DNA of 64,000 bases from Paenibacillus whitsoniae (GCF_003955665.1 NZ_RXHU01000042.1:47500-111499), one strand, 5' to 3'; numbered from the stretch's first letter, positions 41,591 to 50,050 are shown. Notes: a model not told the origin generated them from the sequence alone. Program-made: numbers and translations.

Positions 41591-42316
41591 ATGTCAAAAA
41601 TATTAATAATTGAAGACGACTTCAGCATCGGCGAAATGATGTCCATATATTTGTACGAAGACGGCTACGAAGTCAAGCGCGCGGAGAATGGCGGAGAGGG
41701 CGAACGCTTGCTGCGGCAGTTCCAGCCGGATGCGATTATTCTGGATGTGATGCTGCCGGATATTGACGGCATTCAGCTCTGCGCGAACGTTCGACAGACC
41801 TCGAACATCCCGATTCTGATGATCTCCGCCAAGAGCGAGGTTTCCGATCGGGTACGCGGTCTGCAGACCGGAGCGGACGATTATCTCTGCAAGCCGTTTT
41901 CCATGCGGGAGCTTTCCGCCCGCGTACAGGCGCTGCTGCGCAGATCCCACAGCTTCGCATCTGCCGCCGCCGAACTGTCTGTCGCTTCAACGGCCCCCTC
42001 CCAAGCTCAGACACAGCCTGACCCGCCAATGAAAATTACGTTGGACACCGAGAAACGCTGTCTGCTCGTTCACGGCAAAGTCGTGGAGACGACCTTTTCC
42101 GAGTTTGAAATTATGAAGCTGTTCTGGCAAAATCAAGGCAAGGTGTACAGCCGGGAAGAGCTGCTCAACCGCGTCCGCGGCTTCGATAGCTATGTAACCG
42201 AACGAGCGATCGATGTACATATCGCCAACCTCCGCAAGAAAATCGAAACCGATCCCAAAGAACCGAAGCATATCAAAACGGTATGGGGGGTCGGGTACAA
42301 ATTTCTGCTGTCGTAA
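41591..42316 (+). CDS. OmpR/PhoB-family response regulator (orphan)
   Basis: A 241-residue two-component response regulator. The receiver domain has the acidic pair Asp9-Asp10, phospho-acceptor Asp52 (IILDVMLPD), Thr/Ser switch MISAKS and Lys101 (CKPFS). An unusually long Ala/Ser/Pro/Gln-rich linker (about residues 118-145) leads to a winged-helix DNA-binding domain (TFSEFEIMKLFWQNQGKVYSREELL, VDVHIANLRKKI-type, KTVWGVGYKF). No histidine kinase gene is adjacent, so its signal is unknown. It is a single gene with its own terminator, just after the urt operon. Confidence 0.9.
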   Translation: MSKILIIEDDFSIGEMMSIYLYEDGYEVKRAENGGEGERLLRQFQPDAIILDVMLPDIDGIQLCANVRQTSNIPILMISAKSEVSDRVRGLQTGADDYLCKPFSMRELSARVQALLRRSHSFASAAAELSVASTAPSQAQTQPDPPMKITLDTEKRCLLVHGKVVETTFSEFEIMKLFWQNQGKVYSREELLNRVRGFDSYVTERAIDVHIANLRKKIETDPKEPKHIKTVWGVGYKFLLS

Positions 42317-42340
42317 GCTCCCGCGAGGGAGCCTTTTTTT
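42317..42340 (+). terminator. Terminator of the response regulator gene
   Basis: GCTCCC-GCGA-GGGAGC hairpin, perfect 6-bp stem, followed by C and seven Ts; it starts directly after the stop codon. Confidence 0.9.
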
Positions 42341-42456
42341 ATTCCCAAAATCCGTCACCAATTAGGCATCCGCACAATATGATGATATGGAAATTGCCCA
42401 ACCACGACGATTACACAAAGCTTTCGTGCGCAAAGCTCAAGGAGGACATTTTGGAA

Positions 42457-42903
42457 ATGTTAAACAACCCCTACAAAATCGGCAACCAAGCCAACCCGCA
42501 ACTCGGTTACACGTATCCGTCTTACCCTGTTCCAACGGCAGTTACGAATAACATGGTGCCCATGACACCAGCCGGTTCGACGCTTTCCCCGACCGGAATC
42601 CCGCTGCAAACCGGCGTCAACGTGCCTGCCGCTCCGCTGGAAGAATCCTATATCGAGAACATTCTTCGTCTGAACTTGGGGAAAATGGCGACAATCTACA
42701 TGACCTACGAAAACAACTCGGAGTGGAATGCCAAAATTTTCAAAGGTAAACTTGAAGCTGCGGGCCGCGACCATATCATCATCTCGGATCCGGTAACCGG
42801 CATGCGGTTCCTCTTACTTATGGTGAACCTTGACTACATCACATTCGATGAGCCTTTGAACTATGCCTACCCGTTTTCCGGGGGCACAGGCCCAGTAAGA
42901 TAA
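42457..42903 (+). CDS. gerQ: Spore coat protein GerQ
   Basis: A 148-residue spore coat protein. The C-terminal half, ESYIENILRLNLGKMATIYM and AGRDHIIISDPVTGMRFLLL then NLDYITFDEPL, is characteristic of GerQ (YwdL), which is crosslinked into the coat by transglutaminase and places the cortex hydrolase CwlJ for germination. The N-terminal half is Pro/Thr/Gln-rich and free of structure. AAGGAGG lies 11 bases before ATG 42457 and 5 bases before an in-frame TTG at 42451, which is an equally possible start. No cwlJ is adjacent. A terminator follows. Confidence 0.9.
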   Translation: MLNNPYKIGNQANPQLGYTYPSYPVPTAVTNNMVPMTPAGSTLSPTGIPLQTGVNVPAAPLEESYIENILRLNLGKMATIYMTYENNSEWNAKIFKGKLEAAGRDHIIISDPVTGMRFLLLMVNLDYITFDEPLNYAYPFSGGTGPVR

Positions 42904-42917
42904 GAATACCGGACACG

Positions 42918-42952
42918 AAACCGCGGTTCCACTTGGAACTGCGGTTTATTTG
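42918..42952 (+). terminator. Terminator of gerQ
   Basis: AAACCGCGGTTCC and GGAACTGCGGTTT pair with one mismatch around ACTT, followed by ATTT. It lies between the convergent stops of gerQ and the next gene and may serve both. Confidence 0.82.
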
Positions 42953-42955
42953 CGT

Positions 42956-43243
42956 TTAGATGCCGGTAAAATGCCACATATGCAGCTTCGCCAGCCCGCC
43001 TCGCACCCATTGCTCCCAGGCCGCTTCGCCCTTTCCGCTTTCTGCAGCCCGGAGCCTCTCTTCCTTCATCCTTCCATACTCCTCGAACGTGACTCCATCC
43101 CAAATTTCGACAAAAAGCCCCTGCTGATCTGTCCCTTCCATCACCTGCAAACGCCCTTCCCGCGCTTGCCACTCCCGCATATAGATGAGATATGTCTCCA
43201 TGAAATCGGCATTTATGGCATACTCTACAAAAACTTTAGACAT
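42956..43243 (-). CDS. Small protein, probable dimeric alpha/beta-barrel fold
   Basis: A 95-residue soluble protein starting MSKVFVEYAINADFMETYLIYMREW, then VMEGTDQQGLFVEIWDGV and EEYGRMKEERLRA. The strand-helix-strand pattern, with a short beta strand followed by an amphipathic helix twice, resembles the ABM/NIPSNAP type of dimeric alpha-beta barrel, but I cannot name a family. ATG 43243 follows AAGGAGAT; longer in-frame starts lack a site. It is divergent from the YfhP-type gene. Confidence 0.75.
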   Translation of the reverse strand: MSKVFVEYAINADFMETYLIYMREWQAREGRLQVMEGTDQQGLFVEIWDGVTFEEYGRMKEERLRAAESGKGEAAWEQWVRGGLAKLHMWHFTGI

Positions 43244-43361
43244 TTTTAGATCTCCTTCCGATTTATTTTTCAGGTTAAAATGGTAAACTAAAGGAAGAAA
43301 CATCAATCTTCATCCTCAACTCAAGACAAAATTCGGACAGCGTAACTAGGAGGATACCCTT

Positions 43362-44345
43362 TTGGATACTGGCACTCATCTCGTCATCGGCTTAGGCTTA
43401 GCAGGACTTTCCCATATCGATCCGGCCATTTCGGCCGATACAGCTACGGCTACTGCGGTCTTCATCGGCACCGTTGTGGGGTCGCAGATCCCCGATGTGG
43501 ACGGGCTGCTGCGGTTTAAAGGGAACGCCATCTACATTCGCAATCATCGCGGACGCTCCCATTCCTTGCCGGCCTTGCCGTTGTGGACACTGCTCATTAC
43601 AGGGGCGCTGGCGCTCTTCTTCCACGGCATCCCGCTCCTCCATCTTGCGATGTGGGTCGGACTCGCCGTATGCTTCCATGTATTTACCGACTGTTTTAAT
43701 ACGTATGGCACGCAAGCGGTCAGGCCGTTTACGGAAAAATGGATTTCGTGGAACATTATCCATATCTTTGATCCGTTTATTTTCACCAGCCATCTCGCGG
43801 CAATTTTCATGTGGTCGTTTAAAATCGCGAGCCCGACCTTAATTTTTCCGACACTGTATGCGCTCATCGCCCTTTATTATGTATGGCGGACATTGGATCA
43901 TTTTATTATCGAGAAAGGGCTGTACCGCAAAGATCCGACCTACCAGCCAGGCGATAAGTATACCCTCATTGTAACATTCAATCTCTATGTCTGGAATGTG
44001 GTCAAGCGCCGCGCGAACGGCACGTACCAATTAGGCGAATTGAAAAACGGCAAGCTCAAATGGCTGGATACCGTGACCAGCGCAGAACATCCGGCTGTCG
44101 AAGCGTCCAAGCAGCATGAAGATATTCAGGCGCTGCTGTACTTCTCCTCCTTCGCCGCAGCCGAGGTCAAGACGCATCGGTGGGGTTACGAGGTGCGCTG
44201 GGCGGATGTCCGCTACCGTCACCGCAAACAGTATCCGTTCGTCGGCGTGCTGCTGATGGATCATAATTTCGAAGTGCTGGATTCCTACGTCGGCTGGGTA
44301 AACGACTCCAAGCTGGGCAAGAAGCTGCGTGTGGATCTGTATTAA
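43362..44345 (+). CDS. Membrane-bound metal-dependent hydrolase-like protein (YfhP/YdjM family)
   Basis: A 327-residue membrane protein of the YdjM/DUF457 type. The metal-site motifs are MDTGTHLVIG at the N-terminus, GSQIPDVDG, IRNHRGRSHSLPAL and HVFTDCFNTYGTQAVRPF, matching B. subtilis YfhP. About four membrane helices follow and the last 120 residues are soluble. The family is predicted to hydrolyse phosphoester or lipid substrates; YfhP itself has been linked to regulation in B. subtilis, and its activity is unproven. The start is TTG 43362, 8-10 bases after AGGAGG. Confidence 0.87.
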   Translation: MDTGTHLVIGLGLAGLSHIDPAISADTATATAVFIGTVVGSQIPDVDGLLRFKGNAIYIRNHRGRSHSLPALPLWTLLITGALALFFHGIPLLHLAMWVGLAVCFHVFTDCFNTYGTQAVRPFTEKWISWNIIHIFDPFIFTSHLAAIFMWSFKIASPTLIFPTLYALIALYYVWRTLDHFIIEKGLYRKDPTYQPGDKYTLIVTFNLYVWNVVKRRANGTYQLGELKNGKLKWLDTVTSAEHPAVEASKQHEDIQALLYFSSFAAAEVKTHRWGYEVRWADVRYRHRKQYPFVGVLLMDHNFEVLDSYVGWVNDSKLGKKLRVDLY

Positions 44346-44387
44346 AAAAAGAGGCAAAGACCGGGGGTTCGGTTTTTGCCTCTTTTT
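44344..44387. terminator. Bidirectional terminator between the YfhP-type and MFS genes
   Basis: GAGGCAAAGACC pairs with GGTTTTTGCCTC around GGGGGTTC (one or two mismatches); seven As flank it on the left and five Ts on the right, so it can end transcripts from both convergent genes. Confidence 0.88.
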
Positions 44388-44397
44388 GTGTGTGATG

Positions 44398-45582
44398 CTA
44401 GCGGGCGGCAGGCGTCTTGACTTCAACCGGCTTTTTGGCAAATACGCCCCCCGCCAGAAACATAACCAGCGATAGGATCAAACAGATCGCCGAGAAGATT
44501 CCGATGGATGCGTAGCCTCCCAACTGAACATACAAGATACCCGCGATCCAAGCACCCAGCGTATTCGCCATATTCATCGTCGAATTGGCCAGACTGGAGA
44601 TTGTTCCGCGAATCGAAGCGTTAAGCGAGGTGAGTGCTTCCATCGCGATAGGGAACAGAACGCCAAGGATCGCAAAGATGATAAAATAGGCAGCCGTCAC
44701 CGAAGTGATGCCCGGCAGATGCGGTCCTCCGATATACAGGCCCGAGAGCAGCAGCATGCCCGACATCCAGGCAGGAATGCGCCCTATTTTTTGCGTGATG
44801 GCGGCACTGATCAAACTTCCCACAAACGTACCTAGACCCAAGAACATCATTACCGTGCCGATCTGGCTTACCGGATAAGCGAACTGGTCGGCAATCCACT
44901 TGCCGATGAAGGCAAACGAGGTTCCGCTTCCCAGGTGAAGTAAAAGATACGCTAGAAACCCGCTTCTGGCGCGGCCGCTTGTGATGAGCGGGAGGTAGCG
45001 GCGAAGAATTGAACCTTTGCCGCCGGGCTGCGCCGCCGGCTTGATATCAGGCAACAAATACATGACCGTGAAAGCCATGACCAGTGCAATGCCGCCAATG
45101 GTCCAGAACGGCACGGACCAACGGGCAACGGCTAGCCAGCTTCCGATCGGAACGCCCAATGCTTGGGAAGCGGCGAGTCCCGAAAAGGCCAGCCCCATCG
45201 TCTTGCCGATACGTGCCGGCGGCATGACAGCCGGAATGGAAGCCCACACTTGGGGAGCGGTGAAGGCTGCGGAGATGCCGGCCAGGAACCGGAACACGCA
45301 CATGGTCCAGAAACTATCCGCGAAGCCGCACAGCATCGTCGAGACAGCGAAACCCAACAAACCTCCGATCATGACGGTTTTTCGATTCCACCCATCGGAC
45401 AGCGGCCCTGCAATCAATGCGAAAATGGCAGATCCGAGTGTGTACGCCCCGATCATCCATCCGGCGATATCGGTTGATACACCGAATTCCTTCTGCAGCG
45501 TGGGCAGCAAGGGAGAGATGAGAAAGGTATCCGTTCCGATCAGGAACATGATACAGAAAAACAGAACAGCAAATTTACGCAT
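44398..45582 (-). CDS. MFS transporter (DHA1 drug:proton antiporter type)
   Basis: A 394-residue transporter with twelve helices. The N-terminal FLIGTDTFLISPLLPTL and the motif A loop AGPLSDGWNRKTVMIGG mark the DHA1 group of multidrug and arabinose-type exporters; FRFLAGISAAFTAPQVWASI is helix 4-5. The substrate is unknown. It is divergent from a WYL-domain regulator at 45687, across a 104-bp gap holding a palindrome, so the regulator probably controls it. The ATG is preceded by AAGGAGT. Confidence 0.87.
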   Translation of the reverse strand: MRKFAVLFFCIMFLIGTDTFLISPLLPTLQKEFGVSTDIAGWMIGAYTLGSAIFALIAGPLSDGWNRKTVMIGGLLGFAVSTMLCGFADSFWTMCVFRFLAGISAAFTAPQVWASIPAVMPPARIGKTMGLAFSGLAASQALGVPIGSWLAVARWSVPFWTIGGIALVMAFTVMYLLPDIKPAAQPGGKGSILRRYLPLITSGRARSGFLAYLLLHLGSGTSFAFIGKWIADQFAYPVSQIGTVMMFLGLGTFVGSLISAAITQKIGRIPAWMSGMLLLSGLYIGGPHLPGITSVTAAYFIIFAILGVLFPIAMEALTSLNASIRGTISSLANSTMNMANTLGAWIAGILYVQLGGYASIGIFSAICLILSLVMFLAGGVFAKKPVEVKTPAAR

Positions 45583-45611
45583 GCGCGTTCACTCCTTGTT
45601 TGGAAATAAGC

Positions 45612-45657
45612 TTGCTTACAAGGAAGAGTATACGGCATAATAGTGACAATAATTGTC
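45612..45657 (+). promoter_or_regulatory. Promoter and palindromic operator of the WYL regulator gene
   Basis: TTGCTT (45612-45617), 18-bp spacer, CATAAT (45636-45641), directly followed by GACAAT-A-ATTGTC (45645-45657), a perfect 6-bp inverted repeat. Its place just past the -10 suits autorepression and, given the divergent layout, control of the MFS gene. Confidence 0.55.
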
Positions 45658-45686
45658 GTGAATATAAAATCAGCAAGGAGGCCAAC

Positions 45687-46631
45687 ATGCCTAAATCCAA
45701 GAGGCTTATGGAGCTTATGATGACGGTGAACCGCAAACGGCGCTTCAAGGTTGGAGAGCTTGCCGATGAGTTCAACGTTTCCACGCGAACGATTCTCCGG
45801 GATTTGCAGGAATTAAGCGAACTGGGCGTGCCGCTCTATTCGGAGGTAGGACCGCACGGAGGTTATCAGGTGCTGAGGGAACGCGTCCTGCCTCCTATCG
45901 CATTTACGGAAGGGGAGGCGGTGGCGATGTTTTTTGCCGTGCATGCGCTTCGCCACTATTCTTCACTGCCGTTCGACGCCGAATCGGCTTCGGCGCTCAG
46001 CAAGTTTTATCTTCATATGCCGGGCGACATTCGAGATCAAATCGACAGGATGAAGGAACGGGTAGACTTCGTCTCGCCGACGCGCCGTGGCGACGCCCCA
46101 CACTTGTCCGTCTTGCTTGATGCTGCGGTGCATCAGAAAGTGCTGACGATCACTTACGAGTCCAAGTCGGAAGGAACGACCTCTCGGCAAGTTCAGCCGG
46201 TCTCCCTGTATGCGCATAACGGCTTCTGGTACTGCACGGCGTATTGTTTCCTGCGCGAGGGCATCCGAGTGTTTCGCTGTGACCGAATTCGTGATGCGTC
46301 GCCGGGTTCAGCCGAGCCGTTGAAGTTGAGCGATATTCGCCTGAGCCGCCAGGAAGTAGTACTCCCAACAGATCCCGTTCGTTTGCAAGCGAAGCTGACC
46401 CGCATCGGTACCCAGCGCTGCGAGTCAGAGCTGTGGCTGTCTCCCCACCTTCACGTACGCGAAGACGGAACTGCTGAGATCGATGTAGAAGTGTCCCGAA
46501 GCGAGATCCCCTTTTATACAGAATTTTTTATCTCGTTGGGAAAGGAAGCAGCGTTGATCGGGCCGAGGGAATTGAAAGCAGCGATTCGAAAACATCTTGC
46601 CGAACTGCTTGAGAATTATCAAGAAGGCTAG
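45687..46631 (+). CDS. HTH and WYL-domain transcriptional regulator (YafY type)
   Basis: A 314-residue regulator. Residues 1-60 form a DeoR-like winged helix (RLMELMMTVNRKRRFKVGEL and VSTRTILRDLQELSELGVPL with GGYQVL). Residues about 140-215 form a WYL domain (LTITYESKSEGTTSRQVQPV, YAHNGFWYCTAYC, VFRCDRI), which binds ligands such as nucleotides or nucleic acid ends, and the WCX extension follows. ATG 45687 has AAGGAGG 6-7 bases upstream; the earlier in-frame start has none. It most likely regulates itself and the divergent MFS gene. Confidence 0.88.
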   Translation: MPKSKRLMELMMTVNRKRRFKVGELADEFNVSTRTILRDLQELSELGVPLYSEVGPHGGYQVLRERVLPPIAFTEGEAVAMFFAVHALRHYSSLPFDAESASALSKFYLHMPGDIRDQIDRMKERVDFVSPTRRGDAPHLSVLLDAAVHQKVLTITYESKSEGTTSRQVQPVSLYAHNGFWYCTAYCFLREGIRVFRCDRIRDASPGSAEPLKLSDIRLSRQEVVLPTDPVRLQAKLTRIGTQRCESELWLSPHLHVREDGTAEIDVEVSRSEIPFYTEFFISLGKEAALIGPRELKAAIRKHLAELLENYQEG

Positions 46632-46657
46632 CCTGTCGGCAACCGCTGCAGAACATC

Positions 46658-46693
46658 AAAAGCCCGGAGGCTTTTGGAAGGCCTCCGGGCTTT
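46658..46693. terminator. Hairpin terminator between the WYL gene and the SASP gene
   Basis: AAAGCCCGGAGGC and GCCTCCGGGCTTT pair perfectly (13 bp) around TTTTGGAAG. T tracts are short (three to four) in both directions, so it can serve both convergent genes weakly or strongly. Confidence 0.75.
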
Positions 46694-46735
46694 ACTATTA
46701 CGAGAAAACGGACATGCTAGATAAAATGGACAATA

Positions 46736-46960
46736 TTAGCTGCGGAAGCCGGATTGTCCTGCGAGTGTTTGCTCAGCGATTTGGACCAAACGGCGGGTAA
46801 TGTTACCACCGATGGAACCTGCGTCGCGAGTAGCCATATTCCCCATGTAACCATCTTGAGGAATTTGGATGCCCAGTTCTTGAGCTACCTCATACTTCAG
46901 TTGGTCAAGTGCTCCATTTGCTTGCGGTACAACTAGTGTGTTGCTGCTACGTGATGCCAT
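46736..46960 (-). CDS. Alpha/beta-type small acid-soluble spore protein
   Basis: A 74-residue DNA-protecting spore protein. LDQLKYEVAQELGIQI and GGNITRRLVQIAEQTLAG are the two conserved helices of alpha/beta SASPs, including the GPR protease site (YEVAQELG). It saturates spore DNA, holding it in an A-like form, and is degraded on germination. The ATG follows AAGGAG by 10 bases. A strong sigma-G promoter lies upstream (47020-47049). A second SASP is at 57046-57303. Confidence 0.94.
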   Translation of the reverse strand: MASRSSNTLVVPQANGALDQLKYEVAQELGIQIPQDGYMGNMATRDAGSIGGNITRRLVQIAEQTLAGQSGFRS

Positions 46961-47019
46961 CAGGATCAGACTCCTTTCAGTCAGCTATAATCTTTGATGT
47001 ATTTGCAAGCTTGCAATGA

Positions 47020-47049
47020 TAGTATGTGGAGGAAACGAATTTATATGCA
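47020..47049 (-). promoter_or_regulatory. Sigma-G promoter of the first SASP gene
   Basis: Minus strand: -35 TGCATA (47044-47049), 17-bp spacer, -10 CATACTA (47020-47026). Both match the forespore sigma-G consensus, as expected for an SASP gene. Confidence 0.85.
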
Positions 47050-47117
47050 CGGGACCAAAAAAAGTTTAAAATAACATCATACGCTGATGTCACTATCATG
47101 AAAGTAGGTTAGCCTCC

Positions 47118-47300
47118 ATGAGTAAACCACTCGCCCTGCTGTTTGCCTTCATCGGCACGCTGCTGCTGGCCGCGATTTCCTTGTTCATCGCCCTGCGCAT
47201 GCCTTGGATGGCCGTCCTGTGCTCCCTCGTGGCACTGGGCTTCATCGGCTACGGCTTTGCGGTCAAAGCAAAAATCCGCAAAAAAAATACGCGCTCCTGA
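47118..47300 (+). CDS. Small two-helix membrane protein (DUF5325/YlaF-like)
   Basis: A 60-residue protein with two membrane helices (ALLFAFIGTLLLAAISLFIA and WMAVLCSLVALGFIGYGFAV) and a basic C-terminus (KAKIRKKNTRS). The layout is that of DUF5325/YlaF, small proteins of unknown function in bacilli. A weak ribosome site (GTAGGTTAG) precedes the ATG. It is convergent with trpS across a shared hairpin. Confidence 0.72.
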   Translation: MSKPLALLFAFIGTLLLAAISLFIALRMPWMAVLCSLVALGFIGYGFAVKAKIRKKNTRS

Positions 47301-47322
47301 CGGCAGCGCGTATCACAACGCA

Positions 47323-47371
47323 AAAAAGACGTCTCCGACTCAAGCTGATCCAGCTCGGCGGGGACGTCTTT
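47323..47371 (-). terminator. Terminator of trpS
   Basis: Minus strand: AAAGACGTCCCC pairs with GGAGACGTCTTT (one mismatch), with an inner GAGCTG-type stem, then TTTTTT. It lies 12 bp past the trpS stop and may also act for the small gene on the plus strand. Confidence 0.82.
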
Positions 47372-47382
47372 GCGTAAACCGA

Positions 47383-48369
47383 CTAGGATGGGAGTACAAA
47401 GCCCATCCGTTTTTTCACTTCGAGCAGCGTTTCGTTTGCAAGCTCCGAGGCTTCGGCTGCGCCTTTTTTCAAAATATCGAAAATCTCGCCGGATTTGCGA
47501 ATCTCGCGATAGCGCTCTTGGATTGGCTCCAGCACCGCGACAACGACTTCGGCCAAATCTTTCTTGAACGGACCATAGCCTTGCCCGTCATACTTCGCTT
47601 CGATTTCCGCCACCGACATGTTGGCAAAATGGGAATAGATCGAGATCAAGTTGCTCACTTCCGGCTTGTTCTGCGGATCGTATTTCACTTCGCGGCCCGA
47701 GTCGGTTACTGCGCGGCTCAGCTTCTTGCGAATGACCGCCGGCTCATCAAGCATCGCGATATAACTGCCAGGGTTTGGCGAGCTTTTGGACATTTTCTTG
47801 GAGGCATCGTCCAAGGACATGATTCTTGCACCGATCTCCGGCATGTACGGCTCCGGCATTGTGAAGAACTCGCCGAAGCGGTTGTTGAAGCGGTTCGCGA
47901 GATCGCGCGTCAGCTCCAGATGCTGCTTCTGATCGTCGCCGACCGGAATCAGATCGGCGTTGTAGAGCAGGATGTCCGCGGCCATAAGCGACGGGTACGT
48001 GAAGAGACCGGCGCCAACAGACTCCTTGCCGGCGGATTTATCCTTGAACTGCGTCATGCGCTCCAGTTCGCCCATGTACGTCAGCGTCGTCATAATCCAG
48101 CCCAGTTCCGCGTGCGCAGGTACGTGGGATTGCAGGAAGATCGACGCTTTATTGGGATCAAGACCCGCTGCGATATACAGCGAGGCGATCGATTCCGTCT
48201 GCTCCTTAAGGGCAGCCGGATCTTGAGGCACGGTGATCGCATGCATATCGACCACCATGAAATAACAGCGGTGCAGATGCTGCAAATTGACAAAGTTGCG
48301 CAGAGCGCCGATATAGTTGCCTATCGTTAATTGGCCGCTCGATTGCATGCCGGAAAGTACGCGTTTCAT
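47383..48369 (-). CDS. trpS: Tryptophanyl-tRNA synthetase
   Basis: A 328-residue class I synthetase that charges tRNA-Trp. The HIGH-type motif is QLTIGNYIGAL near the N-terminus, the KMSKS loop is KKMSKSSPNP at about 190-200, and GDDQKQHLELTRDLANRFN in between contacts ATP and tryptophan. Length is standard for the bacterial enzyme. It is the only gene after a tryptophan T-box leader (48424-48730), so transcription should read through only when uncharged tRNA-Trp accumulates. GGAGG lies about 7 bases before the ATG. Confidence 0.96.
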   Translation of the reverse strand: MKRVLSGMQSSGQLTIGNYIGALRNFVNLQHLHRCYFMVVDMHAITVPQDPAALKEQTESIASLYIAAGLDPNKASIFLQSHVPAHAELGWIMTTLTYMGELERMTQFKDKSAGKESVGAGLFTYPSLMAADILLYNADLIPVGDDQKQHLELTRDLANRFNNRFGEFFTMPEPYMPEIGARIMSLDDASKKMSKSSPNPGSYIAMLDEPAVIRKKLSRAVTDSGREVKYDPQNKPEVSNLISIYSHFANMSVAEIEAKYDGQGYGPFKKDLAEVVVAVLEPIQERYREIRKSGEIFDILKKGAAEASELANETLLEVKKRMGFVLPS

Positions 48370-48423
48370 GGAACAAAACCTCCTAATGGGAATGGCTGTG
48401 AATTCAGCCTACTAAAAAAGACA

Positions 48424-48730
48424 ACAAAAAGGCCTCTCGCCGCAAGGGACGAGAGACCGTGGTACCACCCTAATTTGTTTGGTTCCGCCATGACTGCATC
48501 GATCGCTGCAGGGGTAATGGAAACAAACCTTCAGACTCTGATAACGGAGAGCAGCCGTTTCGCATACTGGCATTGCAGACGCATGCTTCGGCCTAGGTTC
48601 CGAAGGCGGCTGCTGCCGTGTTCAGCTTCAAGCTCGAGGATCCATTCGGTTTGCTTGTTTCACCGGTTCGCACCATCCACCGGCTCTCTGAGAAACGAGA
48701 GACAAACGTACTTGTTCCTGTCATCGCCAT
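48424..48730 (-). promoter_or_regulatory. T-box leader of trpS (tryptophan-specific)
   Basis: Minus strand: stem I begins with GGCGATGACAGGAAC, has AGAGAGCCGGTGGATGGTGC, and its specifier loop reads GAA-TGG-ATCC, so the specifier codon is UGG (Trp). The T-box sequence is AGGGTGGTACCACGG (about 48457-48472), followed by the terminator GGTCTCTCG...CGAGAGGCC with TTTTT (48426-48459). When uncharged tRNA-Trp pairs with it, the antiterminator forms. Confidence 0.93.
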
Positions 48731-48742
48731 TGATTTTCTATT

Positions 48743-48770
48743 ATTATACACGTTGAATCTGCGATGTCAA
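48743..48770 (-). promoter_or_regulatory. Promoter of the T-box-trpS transcript
   Basis: Minus strand: perfect -35 TTGACA (48765-48770), 16-bp spacer, perfect -10 TATAAT (48743-48748). Confidence 0.87.
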
Positions 48771-48900
48771 CCGGCATAACGTCCCGCTTAAATTTTTACA
48801 CAAATTGAAGTCATTGAAAAAAGCTCTCGGTTGTCCTAGACGGCGCAGCTCGTACATAGAATGGTACTATTATCTGCTCGCCAAAAGGGGTGTCGACACA

Positions 48901-50049
48901 TTGTCTTCAACAATGTATAGGTGGAGCCTGCCGGTTACCACGTTCATCTGCGCAGTGCTCCTGTTCTTGATTGTCACGACCAGACAGCTGCCTCCGCTGC
49001 CTGCCATCGTTTATCCGCTTAAGGATGTTTTTACAGCCTTCATGGATATTTTTCTGGATGCGCTGCCCTTCATGTTCATGGGGGTGTTGCTTTCGACCGT
49101 TGTTGAAAACTTCATTCCCGAAGAGGTTATCCGGCGGATGACACCGCGCAATCCGATTGGCGGCGTCCTGTTCGCCTGTGTGCTCGGCATCATGTTTCCG
49201 CTTTGCGAATGCGGGATGATTCCGTTCGTTCGCAGGCTGATGCGCAAAGGCATGCCGGTGTACATCGCTGTCATCTTCATCCTGGTTGGACCGATTCTCA
49301 ATCCGATTGTGTTCGTTTCGACCTGGATGGCGTTCCGCGGCGATCCCTCGATGGCTTACGCTCGGATGGGGCTCACCTTCGGCGTCGCACTTGTCATCGG
49401 CTTGTGGCTGACCCGCTTCTTGAAAAAAGACCCGCTTCGCCACCAGGTCACACCGAGCGGAAATTCCGCGGCAACCATTCACAAGTCCCACACTCACGCT
49501 CATGAGCATCACAGCCATGATCATGCCGCCCATCACCACGATCTTCACGATCATCACCAGCATGACCAGGACGGCGGCCACACGCATGACCACCATCATC
49601 ATCACGAGCACGGCCATGACCACGCTCATCACCACGACCACGGCGGCCGCGCCATGACGATGCTCAGCCATGGTACCTCCGAGATGATTGAGATGAGCAA
49701 ATATTTGATGCTCGGCGCCTTCCTCACCGCAATTATCCAGACGTTCGTGGCCCAGGACAGCCTTACGGCCATCGGGCAAGGCACCATCTTCTCGCACGTC
49801 TTCATGATGGGCTTCGCATACCTGCTGTCCCTGTGTTCCACAACCGACGCTTTCGTCGCCTTCTCCTTCGCCAAGACATTCTCGCCTGGCTCCCTGCTGG
49901 CGTTTCTCGTCTTTGGCCCGATGATCGACGTCAAAAGCACACTCATGCTGCTCTCCATCTTCAAATCGCGCTTCGTCCTCTCGCTCTCGATCGTCGTGGC
50001 GATCACCGTGTTCACGGGTTCGCTGCTCTTCATGCACTTCCTTCCATGA
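48901..50049 (+). CDS. Permease (UPF0718/YcgR family) with long histidine-rich loop
   Basis: A 382-residue polytopic membrane protein of the UPF0718/DUF318 permease family: LDALPFMFMGVLLSTVVENF, FPLCECGMIPFVRRLMRKGM and FILVGPILNPIVFVSTW in the first half, SLCSTTDAFVAFSFAKTF and GPMIDVKSTLM in the second. Between the halves a cytoplasmic loop encoded by 49480-49641 has 29 histidines in 54 residues, mostly HDH/HHH patterns, and should bind Zn, Ni or Co. The start is TTG 48901 with AAAAGGGGTG 7 bases upstream. The partner YcgQ-type gene is absent. Metal export or permease regulation by metal is inferred. Confidence 0.83.
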   Translation: MSSTMYRWSLPVTTFICAVLLFLIVTTRQLPPLPAIVYPLKDVFTAFMDIFLDALPFMFMGVLLSTVVENFIPEEVIRRMTPRNPIGGVLFACVLGIMFPLCECGMIPFVRRLMRKGMPVYIAVIFILVGPILNPIVFVSTWMAFRGDPSMAYARMGLTFGVALVIGLWLTRFLKKDPLRHQVTPSGNSAATIHKSHTHAHEHHSHDHAAHHHDLHDHHQHDQDGGHTHDHHHHHEHGHDHAHHHDHGGRAMTMLSHGTSEMIEMSKYLMLGAFLTAIIQTFVAQDSLTAIGQGTIFSHVFMMGFAYLLSLCSTTDAFVAFSFAKTFSPGSLLAFLVFGPMIDVKSTLMLLSIFKSRFVLSLSIVVAITVFTGSLLFMHFLP

Positions 50050-50050
50050 T

